From assembly GCF_001632365.1 (NCBI RefSeq), contig NW_024468561.1:141195-205194 (forward strand): a stretch of DNA of 64,000 nucleotides, written 5' to 3'. The DNA comes from Laetiporus sulphureus 93-53 (taxonomy: Eukaryota; Basidiomycota; Agaricomycetes; Polyporales; Laetiporaceae). The translations under genes and the position numbers were made by a program. This document shows, one piece after another, positions 46,401 to 58,768 of the stretch. The notes under the pieces were generated by a model, which ran no database searches, was not told the origin of the DNA, and saw nothing but the letters and a program-made list of their open reading frames with translations. Positions within the stretch are counted from its first letter, which is position 1. Every line of letters begins with the position of its first letter.

Positions 46401-48163
46401 GAACTCGGGTTTGCATTGTCGTTTGATCACGATCTGGAAATGTTCGCCGCATCGGCAGGCCTCGTCAAGACGTCTGTAGCTGCGATCATGAAGGATGAGG
46501 GTAAGCACGATCATTGACGGGGAGTGACAGACACTTAGCGTGATCCAGACGTTGAGGTCATATCGGGAGGACTGGATGCCGATCAGGAGTTCTTCGACCC
46601 GCTTCAGAAATTGTTGGGTCAGTGCAGGAGCGCGAAGGTGCTTTCCAAGTGCGTCTTGTTTGGTTCATCCTCAGTGTATGCGATGAGGTTGACGTATATA
46701 CAGGAAACTCACGAAGCGCTTAGAAGACTTAACAGAGGACTCCGCTGCACTCAAGGCCCATCTTGTGCCGCAGCTCCAATCGCTTAACAATGTTGTTCCG
46801 GAGCTCGTCAACTTCGGTATCTCGGTGCGTTTCTTCTAAGATTTTGTATGCTCCGATACGCGAATTGCGATTGATGGTTATTGTTTTCCGACAGCTCGCG
46901 CAACAGATCATGCCACACCTAAGCGATGTACGGAGTGCGAAGGCTCCCTTCCAGCTCTCCAGCGTACTGTCTTTCGTCAAGCAGACGGCTGCTTCGACAG
47001 TCGGAAAGGGGAAGAAGGATGATGTCTCCCCGTGGGACACTGTCACGAATTTCTTCACGCAGATGGTTCAGGAGGCAACTTCACTCCTACCATTAGCTCT
47101 GGAATCTGAGAACACACTGAAGAGTGCGTTGTACTTCCCTCATCAACTGCTGACGTTTCCTTATATATACTCTCAGTCACCGGTACGGCGCCTTGGGTGG
47201 CTCGTATCGATGAGATCAGGGCTGCCACTGCTATCAACGCTGAGGCTGAGAGGAAGGTGGCTCAGCTGAACGACGAGATGCAAGCTCTCGCGCGTACGCT
47301 GAGGACCAAGGATCAGAATATACAAGAAGCGACCGTGAAGATCGAACTGATGGAGCGGCGCATGGAGGCAGTTAAGAAACAGGCCGACACAATCGTCGAC
47401 TTGGAGGCTGAGCTGAATAAATCACGTAAACAAGAACGGGCATATGAAGAGGCGATGGAGCAGCTCCAGGCGGACTTGTATGCGTTGGAACAGGACAACG
47501 CGAAGTTGAAAATGTTGACGAGTAGCCAGGAGAAGCAACGTGAGTCGCGTTTTATGAGTGGGGAGATCGCAGTCCTTAACATGCCTTGCAGTGCCTGGCA
47601 ACCAAGCAACAGAACCCGAGAACGTTCAGGTGGAGGGTAGTTTGGAGACCTCCTATCTGCTCGAGCAGGTATGTTTCACCTATTTGTGGACGACCGCGAA
47701 TCTCACGTACTATCAGATCGACGCCCTTCGTAATACCGTTCGGTTCTTGCGCACGGAGAACTCGTACCTCAAGGGTCAAGATCTGCTCAAAGAACTTGAG
47801 TCTCTACCGCCTCTGCCAGAGCCTATGCCTCGGGAGCCTACGCCACCTCTTGTACCTTCTACGCTGTCCGACTCCGAGGATTCTGACTCCGATGAGTCCA
47901 CAACACCTCCTAATCTACGTACGCTGGCCGCGGAGTCGAAATTGTTGTATCGCGAAGTGATTAAATATACATCCTCACCCCGGGTGGTCGATCTGTCTGT
48001 GATGAGATCCAAGCGTTCGGAGGGTGACAAGGGCGGGAAGCACTGGATGCCGAAGAGGAGGACACCTGCATATCAGGTTTGGGAACGAAAGATGGAGGGG
48101 GAACGGCTGGGACGGAAGCTGCAGCACTTACGTGAACGGACTAGTGTCCTCGCAGCGCGGTGA
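43410..48163 (+). CDS. NIP100: Dynactin p150Glued subunit
   Basis: The large dynactin arm that links the dynein motor to microtubules. The start MAPTEPPLGAIVEVPPGRGV opens a CAP-Gly domain with RWIGIELAESNGKNDGTVQG and KPNYGVFVRPSQVKVV. The linker is Ser/Pro/Arg-rich. Coiled coils follow: QELQELRAKVRVLEAKRADD, RHVRELETRLSEAESFV, AQLAESRILDTQEQLEMVML, then further exons such as YIQLERQNERLKEALV (in split form) and VQVEELKLQLDDALGAEEML. The dynactin domain has PQIYVESDTDATNCYLFFQR, LAAKVDLINTVVAQTHNLPE and EKRIDMHIELLRREEFRELE. More coiled coil contains VKIELMERRMEAVKKQADTI and a C-terminal Pro/acid part ends LRERTSVLAAR. CAP-Gly plus dynactin domain is diagnostic. Some fifteen introns. The CAP-Gly core KxNDG motif is intact. 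Confidence 0.94.
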
Positions 48164-48472
48164 GCGCGGTGCCATCGTGATCTTTTAGAACTTATTCTAT
48201 ACATACCCTAGGTAGTCACTATTGTTATACCCCTATGCCGGTATGCATGGTTGTCCTGTACATGGATGCTACCGTAGACCACTTGGAATCATCGATGGAT
48301 CGCCACGGTTAACCAGTGCTTGATCTCGGGTTTCGCGGTCCCGCTCATCAAACCTGGTTACCAAGCACACGCCCACCGACGCAAATACAACAAGGATATA
48401 TATGTCGGCTTCATGTGGATTGAATTCCAACGTCTCATTGACGAGTAAGATTTTCAGCAGCTCATCAGCCAA
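48164..48472. other. Intergenic between dynactin and monooxygenase
   Basis: No gene seen. Both neighbours are on the plus strand, so it contains the 3' end of one and the promoter of the other. Confidence 0.45.
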
Positions 48473-50647
48473 ATGGAGTCTATCCCCGTCTTGATAGTAC
48501 GTAACGGTTCACGATTATCGTGCTGAGATCCTCATGCCTACATGCTGCTAGGTTGGTGCAGGGCCTGCCGGTCTTGCTATGGCTCTGGCATTGGCTCAGA
48601 ATGGCGTGCGGCCACGCATTATCGACAAAGCAAGTGTGTATCATACTGGATCCCGCGGATTCGGTCTGCAGGTACGTCTCATCTACTCTTGTGTAGTGAA
48701 TTTGTTGTGAAACCATAATAGCCTCGCACATTTGAGATTTTCGAAATGCTCGGTATCCTCTCGGATGTCTCCGATCTTGCTGTTGATATACCTACCATGA
48801 GAGCATACAAGCTGCCGGAAGGCATAGAGCCCACGAAAACGTGGAACCTCTACGAGGACATGCCGGACTTTCCGGATCGCCCTTATGTGAGTGCACAGTT
48901 CGTGGCGTCATATATTTTTAGCTGAAGACTGGCAGGGCAATGGGAAATGCCTTAGTCAGTCAACGTTAGAAGATATAATGCGCGCACACCTCAGTCGGTA
49001 CGACTGCAAGGTCGAGCTAGGGAAAGAACTCGTGGCCATCGATCAAGATGGTAGCGCAGTAAATGCTACTCTGCTCATCCATCATATCGGTGGACCGTCA
49101 TCGCAGGAAATTGTCCACGCTGAGTTCGTGATTGGTGCTGATGGTGCAAGAGGTCAGTGGAGAGTCACAGATGGCTCGGAGTTCTTGGTATTGATGAGAT
49201 TCATTCTTGGATGTCAGGTGTCAGTAGGAAGTTGCTTGGATTGACGTTCCAAGGCGAGACGCGCGATGCAGATGGCATGGTGTGGGCCGACGTCGAAATA
49301 GACGGACTGTCTAGTGATGTGAGTGCGTCATTGTCCACTTACTACCTGCACTGACATTTTTCCACGACAGTACTGGCATATCTGGGGCCATCCAGGCCAC
49401 TTCACGTAAACCTTTTGTTGCTCTCTTTCCAAATGTATGCTATAGCAATCGTCAGGATTCAAGCTCGACCATGGAATTCTACGACTAAGATGTTCAACAT
49501 TGGCATCACCGGACAGAACTTCGACCCGTCCGAGCTTTCCGAGCCGGACAAAGTGCGGCAACTCTTCCGGGAGAAGACAGGGAGAACGGATTTGGTCCTT
49601 GGAGAGTTCCATTGGCTATCGTACTTCAGGTGGGTCCTTGCGATATTTGTCTAGGACAGGACGGTGCCAGTAATGTCCACTTACATACAGACCTAACATG
49701 CGGATTGGCAACAAATTTGGAGAGGGGAGGGTCTTCCTTGTAGGAGGTGAGTTTGCATACTGGATGGTGGTCTTGCAGTTACCCGATTGAAAGACGATAC
49801 CAGATGCAGCGCATGTTCATTCGCCAACCGGAGGACAAGGGCTCAACTGTAGTATCCAGGACTCTGTGCGTGCGCTCCGCAGCTCCCGTTTTTCCGAGCC
49901 TATTATAACAGAACGTGGCAGATAAACCTGGCTTGGAAGATGGCTCTCGTACACAAGGGATTATCGTCCATGTCCCTCCTTTCGTCGTACAATGAGGAGC
50001 GTCTTCCCGTAATCACGCAAATGCTTCATGCCACGACTGCGCTGTATACTCACGCCGTCGCAAAGAAGAGCACGGCAGACGAGGCCGCGGAAGACGACAA
50101 GAAGTCTGGTTGGTTCCGGTGGCGAAACAATGCACTCCTCCTTTATGGTGTCAATTATCGCTGGAGCAGCATCGTTTTGGATGAGAGAGACACAAGCAGC
50201 CCGAACGAAGAAGACATGAAGGCTCGTGGATACGAGGGATACGCGAGCAGCCTCAGGGCTGGGGACCGTGCTCCGGAGGCGCCAGGGCTGGTCTCCGAGA
50301 CGGGAAAGGAGATTTCGCTCTTCAACCTCTTCAAGCCAAATGTGCATACCGTGCTGGTCTTCGTCCCACACAGTAAGGGAGCTTCCACAGACAGGCCTGA
50401 GATCAATGCTATCATCGAGGCAACCAAGGCTCACGACTTCCAGACGGTACTACTTTCTCAGGATAGGAACCCGAGGTCGGCAGCCGGAATACGTGTTGTC
50501 TATGATCGTGACGGCTACGCCTTCAAGCACTACTTCATCGGAGATGAGTTCATGTGCGTTGTCGTCCGCCAGGATTGGATGGTCGGTGCATTCGTCCGAG
50601 ATGCGAGTGGTCTCGAACGGTATCTTGCCAAGGTTTTCCGCAATTGA
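48473..50647 (+). CDS. FAD-dependent monooxygenase, phenol-hydroxylase type
   Basis: A flavoprotein hydroxylase using NADPH and O2 on an aromatic-type substrate; the substrate cannot be told. Exons: MESIPVLI joined to VGAGPAGLAMALALAQNGVR (the dinucleotide fold), RIIDKASVYHTGSRGFGLQ, PRTFEIFEMLGILSDVSDLA, LSQSTLEDIMRAHLSRYDCK, EFVIGADGARG (the DG motif), LLGLTFQGETRDADGMVWAD, RVFLVGDAAHVHSPTGGQGL (the GD motif), then VNLAWKMALVHKGLSSMSLL and LSSYNEERLPVITQMLHATT. The C-terminal part, from about GDRAPEAPGLVSETGKEISL to VVVRQDWMVGAFVRDASG and YLAKVFRN, is the thioredoxin-like domain found in phenol hydroxylases. All three FAD motifs are intact. At least eight introns. No cluster partner is obvious nearby. 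Confidence 0.92.
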
Positions 50648-50815
50648 CTTGTGAAGCATGTTGCAGGGTCGCAGGATTTGCAATGATTGGATCGGAATGT
50701 ATGTTGCACTAGTGACCACCGGATAATACATTGCACGAGTACTGTTCATCGGTCCATACAACGAGAGGAAGAACAATTAGTTAAAAATAACAAACACTTG
50801 TGAATCATGACAAGC

Positions 50816-51509
50816 TCAAGCCTCTTCCTCTTCCTCAGGCTCTTCTTCCTCCTGCGAAGTTCTGGCCCTCTTCGTGACAATCTCATTGTTTTCATCCACC
50901 TCTCCATAGTCGTCTTGGAGCTCCTCGCCAGATGTATTCGAGCTCGGCTTCTCTTCGTCTTCGTCTCGACTGCGCTTTGTTCCTGCGAAGCTAATTGCGG
51001 GGGACGTAGGCTCAGCTTCCTCCTCATCTTCACCCTCCTGATATTCCTCGTCGTCTTCCTCGTCTTCCTCCTCGTCTTCTTCTCCGTCTGCCTCATCACC
51101 CTGCAGAGAGTGTTCTCAATTTTTTTACATGTATGGAATTTGGGGATGCTCACCTCGCCGAGCAACAACGCCGTTAAGGTAGATCCCTGTCCGCTCTGCG
51201 TCGTTCGTAAATGCATCAAAACACTGCTATCATTATTAGAAGGCATGGAACACGTACGGGACCGGCTTCTTCATCATATTCCTCATGGTCTTCTTCCTCG
51301 ATGTACTCGACCTCCTTGTAGCAAGGAGACGATCTAATTTTTGAAACAAAAAAGTCTGACAGAAAGCATACCTCTTCGAAGTCATCATATTCATCACTCT
51401 CCTCTTGCTCTATGCATCTCTTTATCAGACCTCATTGCCATGGTTTCCGCGAAGAATCCTCACCCTCTTCTGCGCCTTCCACAGCGGCGTCGGCGAGTTT
51501 CTGAGACAT
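50816..51509 (-). CDS. Very acidic nuclear-type protein
   Basis: I do not recognise a family. The start is MSQKLADAAVEGAEEG (51509). Successive short exons add acid runs: QEESDEYDDFEE, VEYIEEEDHEEYDEEAG, then a long stretch of D and E with TSPAISFAGTKRSRDEDEEK, SSNTSGEELQDDYGEVDENN, EIVTKRARTS and a final acid run to EEEEEA, TGA at 50816. A possible nuclear signal is KRSRDEDEEK or TKRARTS. The composition resembles histone chaperone tails and acidic nucleolar proteins, but no folded domain can be seen. The antisense frame looks hydrophobic (Leu/Phe runs) only because it mirrors GAN-rich codons. Three introns. Confidence 0.62.
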
Positions 51510-52022
51510 AATGATTGCACTGAATGTGCGTTTACGCTTTAAATTAAGGTTGGAGAGGATCAAGACAGTTGGTAGAACACAGGAAAGAGCGTGCACGCAA
51601 GTGAGACGCTCTCCAAAGTCGGAATGTGAGATCAGGTCAGGGACGTCAAATTTTCGAACGTCGGTGGCATCGTTGGTGGTGTATATCCAGCCAAGCGATT
51701 CTCTCGCTAATGCCCCCCTAATAACGGCTCGCTCTCGAGCTACCTACTACGGCAGCCGAACTCAGTTAGCTTTGGCCTGCCCATAGCATCGCAGGTTCAT
51801 CATGCCTGGATACTACAGCGTCTTAAAGACTGAACTAACTAGTAGCAGACGTACATTGCTACTAAATGAAAGTGTCTATGATGATTGGTATCTAACGATG
51901 TCCGGAGGACATGGTCAATTACAAACAGACACAGTAGAGAGAAGTACGGTAGAAAGTCCCTTAAGTATCTAACATCCAAATAGTGACGCAATGTTCGAAC
52001 TTCACATCCGCATTTGTTGAGT
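51510..52022. other. Intergenic between ABC transporter and acidic protein
   Basis: No gene seen; it contains the ABC gene's 3' end and the promoter of the acidic protein, both on the minus strand. Confidence 0.5.
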
Positions 52023-55000
52023 TTAGCAAGATCTCCACCATCTCCGTCTTTTCAATGTACTGTCCTCCTCTAGAATGTCATTCTCCCTGATGACCTTCAG
52101 GAAAACGCTTTCCAGTGTGGCTCTCTCTACAGTATACTCTGAGAAGTCGTCTTGGGACGAAAGCACACCGAAGAGATGCGCTAATGACATTCCGCCTCCT
52201 ATGGGGACCTCGAAGCGTGTTGCGACGTCGTCTGCCATACGAGCACCCGGGATTTGAACCATCAGTTCCTGAGCGCGAGTCACCTCTTCTCGACTACGGC
52301 AGGAGAAATGGACCTCGTAGGTTGCGTAGCGCTCGGCCAAGGCATCCGTGGTCCCAACCGCTGCAAGAGCATACTCGTCAGGTGCGGAAACTCTGTAGTA
52401 GCAGTTTACTCACCGAGCATCTTCTTAGCCAGAATGCCGACTTTATTGGCCAGTGCAGATGCCTCCTCCATGGAATCTGGTACACAGGATCGTGAGATAC
52501 GGACGACCGCGTAGGAAGCCAAGAGTTCACATACGGGTGGTGATCACAATGGCTTTCCCTACGGCCACAGTTCTCAGCGTGCCCCACATATCACGCTTCA
52601 TCTTGGCATCAATACCGGTGGAGAATTCGTCGATGAGTACCACCGATGGATTGCCTGCCGAACAGTTAGTACAGATATTGATCACATTAGGATAGGGCGA
52701 ACCGATCAAGGCAATAGCTAAAGCAAGCTTGCGTTGGTTCCCTCCGGATAAACGAATCGCCAGACGACCCGCATATATGTCAAGCGAGGTGGCATTCATC
52801 AGCGCTTGAACATTGCGCTTCAGTTCCTCGCCACGGTACAAGCCCTTGAGACGTCCGTAGATCATCAGATGCTCCTCCACGGTTAGTTCAGAGTCTATTG
52901 CAGTGAACTGGGGGCAGACTCCAAGGGAGAGCCGAGCTGCTCGTGGATGAGTGACAACTGAGACGCCGTTGATGAGTACATCTCCCTCATCTGGAATTAC
53001 ATCGCCGCCTACATGAGAGGAGAAAGGTTATGAGGGCACGCGCGTACATGCACATATTGGCACATACGAATCATGTTGAACATCGTTGTCTTGCCAGCCC
53101 CGTTCGGCCCAAGGAGAGCGAAGATCGTATCCTGGGACACGCCAAAGCTGACATTGTCCACAACTCTATTATCGGAGCTCCCGAACGCCTTGACCACGCT
53201 AAGTACACGCAGTGCGTCGTTCGACTTCGCAACCGCCACTGCCTCATCGTCCGCGTCCTGCCGTCCGATACGTCCAGCCACGGCTCCATCCCGCTTGTGC
53301 GATGCAAACCGGCGAGGTAGTATAGAGCCGGAGTCCACCCAGACCAGGATGCCGAACAGCACGAAGGCATAGACGATAAGATACAGAATCGGTCCTCCGA
53401 ATCGGGAGAGCTTTCCAATGGATGCCGTGGTAACAGGCTGCTCGCCGTCACAGAGCAAGGAGAAGAGATTCACCGACACAAATGCAGCTTGCAACTGGGG
53501 ATTGGGCAGTGAGCAGAGCGCAAGAACATCACGAACGGAGTCACGTACAGCACTCGCGACAGGCGATCCAACGGACATGGTATAATCTGAGCAAAGCAGT
53601 ATAAGCGGACAACCTAGCCGATGAGGTATAGTCGCGTACGGATGATACTGAGATCGCGCGAATCATTCGAGACCTTGGCGTAGGTCATAGTCAGGAGGAA
53701 GGCGGCTAAATAAAGCTAGAAAGACGAAGTAAAACATCGAATTGACGCGGCTTTGAAAATGACTGCTTACGATGAACATCACAACTTGGTACCCAGCTGA
53801 TGCTGCAAATGCTGCGAGCGGGGAGGTGACCGCCAGCGAAACACAATAGGAGAACAACGCTCCGACGATCCCATACAGGAAGAGCACCACCCACTGAAGT
53901 GACGATGAGCAATCGAGGGATTCCAAGGTGAGCGTTCTGTGCAACTCACGAATAGCCCGAGTCCAGCAAACTGATTGGATGCGGCGGCAAACACGATCAC
54001 CATGACGCTCGAGATAATGATAGAGAACATGGAGTCGAACATGAGGTGCCCCAGCCACAGGCCCACGGGATTTGACAAACCATTGGACAGCTGCATGGCT
54101 TGCACGGAGGACCGCCGTTCTTTCGATACGTATAGCGAGAAGAATGCTGGGAAGACAGACTACAGGAAACATTCGATACAGACGAAATGCCACAATATGT
54201 CAAGGATACGCACCATAGCAGCACCGTAGAACGCCACCCACTTTAGAGCCACCAGAGTGCCTGCATCAAAGCCGGGAAAGGGCTGGAAGTTAGCCGTGAT
54301 AAGCTGTGGGACCTCAGTACCCTTCCCCGATGTGTTGAGAGCGTGGTTAAACAGGAGATTGGACGCGAGATTGAGCATGACGAGCCCAGTATACCCCGGC
54401 GGCGTTGCCTCCCAAGCAACGAGTGCCGACCCAGTCTCCAAGTCTACCGAGATCCCTCCGAGAGTGAGGTTCTGGAAGTTCTGATTGATCGTGCTGACGA
54501 AGGTAGCATTGTTACTGATGTTGTATACCGGCACTAATTCCGTAGTCGGACCCAGCGTTGATAGAAGCCCGGGAGGAGATACCAGTATCTGATCGCCAGA
54601 GGCATTGTAGGATGCTTGCTCCAGCACTACAGGCGAGTACGGCGCATACAGCGGTATGCTCGCGACGATTCCGAACTTCTGCACGCAAGTTTGAGCAGGT
54701 CGGCCGGATATGAAGAACAAGGGGACGCAGGAACCCGCTACAGCAACTAGGACTAAAAGCAGCGGTGTGAGCCAGCTCCGTTTTGCGACCAGCAGTCGCT
54801 TGTGGAAGATCGTGAACGCCTGGCCTAAAGGCGACCTCTTGCGGCCGTTAGTCAGCTCCAATGGAGGTTGGCTGCCATTGGAGAGGACTGGAAGCAGCGT
54901 TTCTGATCCCTTCTCCGCCTTCTCGCTTTGACTGTCAACATTGCTGTGCATGAGGCCCAAGAATATGTCCTCGATCGAGGTGCTCTGCACGGAGTAGGAA

Positions 55001-57686
55001 CCGACGCGGTCTGCCTCTCGTTCCACCTCCAGCAACTCCAGCACCCTGTGTACGACTTCTGGGTCCTTCGCTTTGAGATGATAGGATACTTCATTGGGCG
55101 AGGAAGAGGTGATGTAGGCGGACGGGGCCAGACGGCGGACATGATCGAGGAGTTCCGCAGAGTTAATGGACATCTTCTCGGAGGGCTCGGCCACGTTGGA
55201 GGATACTTGCACAGTGTAGCCTTCGCCAAACTCGGACTTGAGCGCAACCGGCGTGCCTTGTGCCACCAATCTCCCAGGAGCCGCAAGCACCGCGATCGTG
55301 TCCGCCAAGAGATCAGCTTCGTCGAGGAACTAATCATGCAGTATTAGTTCGTGGTCACAATATCGAATAAGATGAACGTACATGCGTGGTGAAGACAATC
55401 GTTCTCTCATGACGCACGGATGTCAGGGTTCGCCAGAGGGCACGACGAGACAGTGGATCCACGCCGGAAGTGCACTAGCATTTGTGTCAGCGTTGAGGTA
55501 TACGTATCACCTAGTCATGACTGACCTCATCCACCAGGAGGACTACGAAGTCGAATGACAGATCAGCTATGATTCTGGTAGAAGAGCAGATAAAACAATA
55601 CATACTCTTTGAGCCTCCCACCAACCCAGCTGCCAGCTGCAGCTTGCGCTTCTGCCCACCACTAAGCGCATTCGCATTATAGTGGATCTTCTTACCGAGA
55701 TCACAATCACGCAGCAATTGTTCGATATCCTCATCGTCGGATGAATTGCTCAGCGGCTTGATCGCTCTCCACAAGCGGAGTGTCTGGTAGCACGTCAGCT
55801 CAGGGAACAAGACATTCTTCTGTGGTACGAGGCCTATCGTTCCTAGAGGAGGGCGCTCAACCCCGCCCTCGAACAGCACTGTGCCTCGTGTGCGACCCAA
55901 AAGTCCTGCCAAGATGGACATCGTCGTCGACTTGCCCGCTCTGTATGGCGAACATCAGCGGACCCTATATGCGATGTCACCTCCACATGCTTACCCATTT
56001 GACCCAAGCAAGACGTAGATACCCGTCTTGGGAATGTCAAGGCTCAGGTCCGCTATTGCAGTGACCAGCCCTTTGTCGCGCTTGAATAGCGATGTCTTGA
56101 AGTCCTTTCCTAGGTTCCGAATGGAGATAGCAATGCCGGGCGGCACTACCGGCGAGCCCTCTTCAGTCGCTGGTGTTCGCTTTCTCCAGAATCGCCGGGA
56201 GGATGTCGATGGATTATGTGCACCGTACAGCCTTCTCTCCAGCAACACGGCCATCCACGGCCATAGGAACACGTCAATCTTGCAGAAATCATGATGTCAG
56301 TGACAGTCTCTTCATCACAGAGAACCGACTCACGATGGCAGCAATGATCAAGGGGAGAAGGGTCAGATGGTTGTCAGGGTCAGGCCGGGTGACGCTTGTG
56401 GGGATCTGATGTACCTCAAAGCCGCAGACAGCGCGGATTGCGAAGATGTAGAAGCCAGGGGGGAAGAACAGCGAGAAAAAGAACGCGGCCCCGGTGCTCA
56501 CATGCTCGTCCACGAGCGCGAGGATGGCGAATACAATCGCGAGCACCGTGGACGCGATCGCCGCAAGTTGCGGGCTCTTACCGAACGGAACAGACACGAA
56601 AAACGACCAGCTTGCGAGGGAGAGGCCCAGCAGGAGATGGATAACGAAGACGAGCCCGCCGTTCGTGCCGGTGAAGATGCGATAGTGCCAGATCACGGAG
56701 ACGATGATCCATGCGGGGAGATAGACGAGTGAAATGCTGACATGCCAGGAAACGATGCGCGCGGAGTCCATCAAGCCCATCGCCTTCATATGGCTCGTGA
56801 GTTGCGTTGCGCGTTCGTTCATGAAGGATCCGGGGAGCTGGTAGGCAATACCGATGTAACATATGAGTAGTGCCAGGACAAGTAAGGTGCGGAGTCCCCT
56901 GATATAGCTCAGGCGGATGCTGGTGCTTTGCTCGCTGTTCGTCTCCTGCGTGAAAGGCCACTCTAGAGGAGTTGAAGGAGAGGTATCCGTAGTCAGTTCA
57001 ATGATCGCGCTGTCTATTGCCCATTGCAACGGCAGCACACGCTCTTCGTAGCTGCTTGTGTGCTGTTCTACGTTCACATAGTATAGTCCTGAGTCCGCCC
57101 GAAGCGTGTAGTTGTATTGCGCCGCAGCACTTGCATTCCCACTAGATCCGGGCAGCGAGTTGAAGACCACTGCAGCGTAGCATTCGGAGTAGCCGTTGAA
57201 ATTCTCCGGGCATAGCGAAGGGACATCGTCTGGGGAGTCCGCCTTCTTGACATTGCTTAGTTGCTTGGAGTCGAAGCTACTAGTTATGTGCGATATGATA
57301 TCGGTCGAGGATGGCGAGCCACTGCCATCTGTGCCATCTGCCCACACGAGCGCCAACGAGCCGTCATATTGATCAGCGAGGCGCGGCACGGTGATAGCAG
57401 TTCCTAGGCCGTACTAGGAAACAGATGAGGCTTAATAGAATCCAGCGGTCAGCGACGTAGGGGGCATACGTTGTTTGGCTTGACGAGGAAGAGCTGTGCG
57501 ACTGCGAGGAATATGCCGTATGCAATGGGAAGAATAATACATCGAAGAACGTTAAGCTAACTGAAGGTCAGAACATCAGCAGCCTTTCTCTAAGAACAGT
57601 CAGCGTACCCAAGGATGCTTCGAGAGCACTATCCAGTTCTTCCAGACCAACGCCGTGAACTGTCTCCAGAAAAGACGGTGGACCAT
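52023..57686 (-). CDS. Full-length ABC-A type transporter
   Basis: A two-half ATP-driven exporter of the ABCA class, which moves lipids or amphipathic compounds. The start MVHRLFWRQFTALVWKNWIV lies at 57686. Half 1: a large luminal loop, then helices LRTLLVLALLICYIGIAYQL, the coupling segment TSHMKAMGLMDSARIVSW, VIHLLLGLSLASWSFFVSVP; NBD1 has Walker A (LLGSNGAGKSTT, split by an intron at about 55930-55995), GLVPQKNVLFPELTCYQTLR, signature NALSGGQKRKLQLAAGLVGG and the later ADTIAVLAAPGRLVAQGTPV. Half 2: SWLTPLLLVLVAVAGSCVPL, a luminal loop, then VLFLYGIVGALFSYCVSLAV; NBD2 has FALLGPNGAGKTTMFNMIR, QFTAIDSELTVEEHLMIYGR, signature AIRLSGGNQRKLALAIALIG and Walker B SVVLIDEFSTGID. It ends EDSTLKRRRWWRSC. 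LSGGN in NBD2 is usual for the ABCA class. Some twenty introns. All nucleotide-binding motifs are intact. Confidence 0.93.
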
Positions 57687-58768
57687 CGTTGCGTACGCTT
57701 CACCGGCAGAGCTAGCTTATAAGCAGATATGGTAGGCGCAGCGTCAACGCTGCGTTCCGCGATCTGCGGCAAGGCAGAAGGGAAGATGGTGGTCGGAATG
57801 TATTTAACTCCTCGGGGGTCAAGTTATGCACGAATGGAGACAAATTAGTGTGTATGACGGGTGCTAAATCTGTACCGCAGCGGCCTCGGAGGATCCTCGA
57901 GCCGCCCGTGAGTGAGAGGATCTTGCGGACGGACTCAATACTGTTCCGGTGCCAAGGCTGACAGCGTGGCAAGAGCAATCGAGAATAAGCAGCCAGGAGG
58001 CTCTGGCTCCAGACTGTCGTGGTAGGTCGAAGAGCTCTCGCTAGGATTCACGGTGAACGGAGTCACTTGCTGTGTTACGCAATCTTCATCCGATGGCCGA
58101 TGTCGTACAAGGTTAATTCTCGACAGTGATGGCTACTATGGACGCGGACACAATCTCACGAATGTCCGGCATGTGAAGCAAACCGAGATATCCCGGCACG
58201 TAGTTGCTCGCGATCAAGTCAGTAACCATGTTTTAATCAACATAAAAGCGAACAGCTACCTTGCGAGAGGTTCGAAGCTTCGAGCTCAGTACTCTCAGTG
58301 CTCAAGTTGAAAGGTGAATATTTCAAGAATGTTAGTACAGGCTCAATTTCGAGCTTTTCTTTCGGTAGGAAAAGAGTCTGGTCAGGTCCCTTCTCAGTGA
58401 CGGACGCTCGAGAGGGACGGAACCTCTAAGCGCACATACCTGACGTCAAGCCAAACAACGCGTCAACAACTCGTGGGATGCACAGCCTTCACTCCAGCAT
58501 CGCTACCGAACCGCTTCAATTACTATTGATGCACTATAATGTTTGGCAGAGCCGCTATTTGCTCTAGTACAAGGTGTGCTAGCAGATAAACGGTATAGGT
58601 ACAGCTCATGTACTTTGCAGGTCTAGAGACTTTCTGGTGAACACGAACGACAAGTGGAAAATGTATTGTCCAATTACTAGAGAGTTAACTAGTAGGTGTT
58701 GTACAATTGAAGACTGATCCGGACTATGCCATCGTCTGCCATCGTGCTGAAGTGAATGACTGCGGAAT
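57687..58768. other. Intergenic, upstream of ABC transporter
   Basis: No gene seen over about 1.1 kb. It should hold the ABC promoter. Frames such as the minus-strand one near 57712-57978 have no family features. Confidence 0.5.

Noticed and set aside
50807..51337. Plus-strand frame with long Leu/Phe runs that looks like a membrane protein
   Set aside because: It is the reverse complement of Glu/Asp codon runs of the acidic gene; the hydrophobicity is an artefact.
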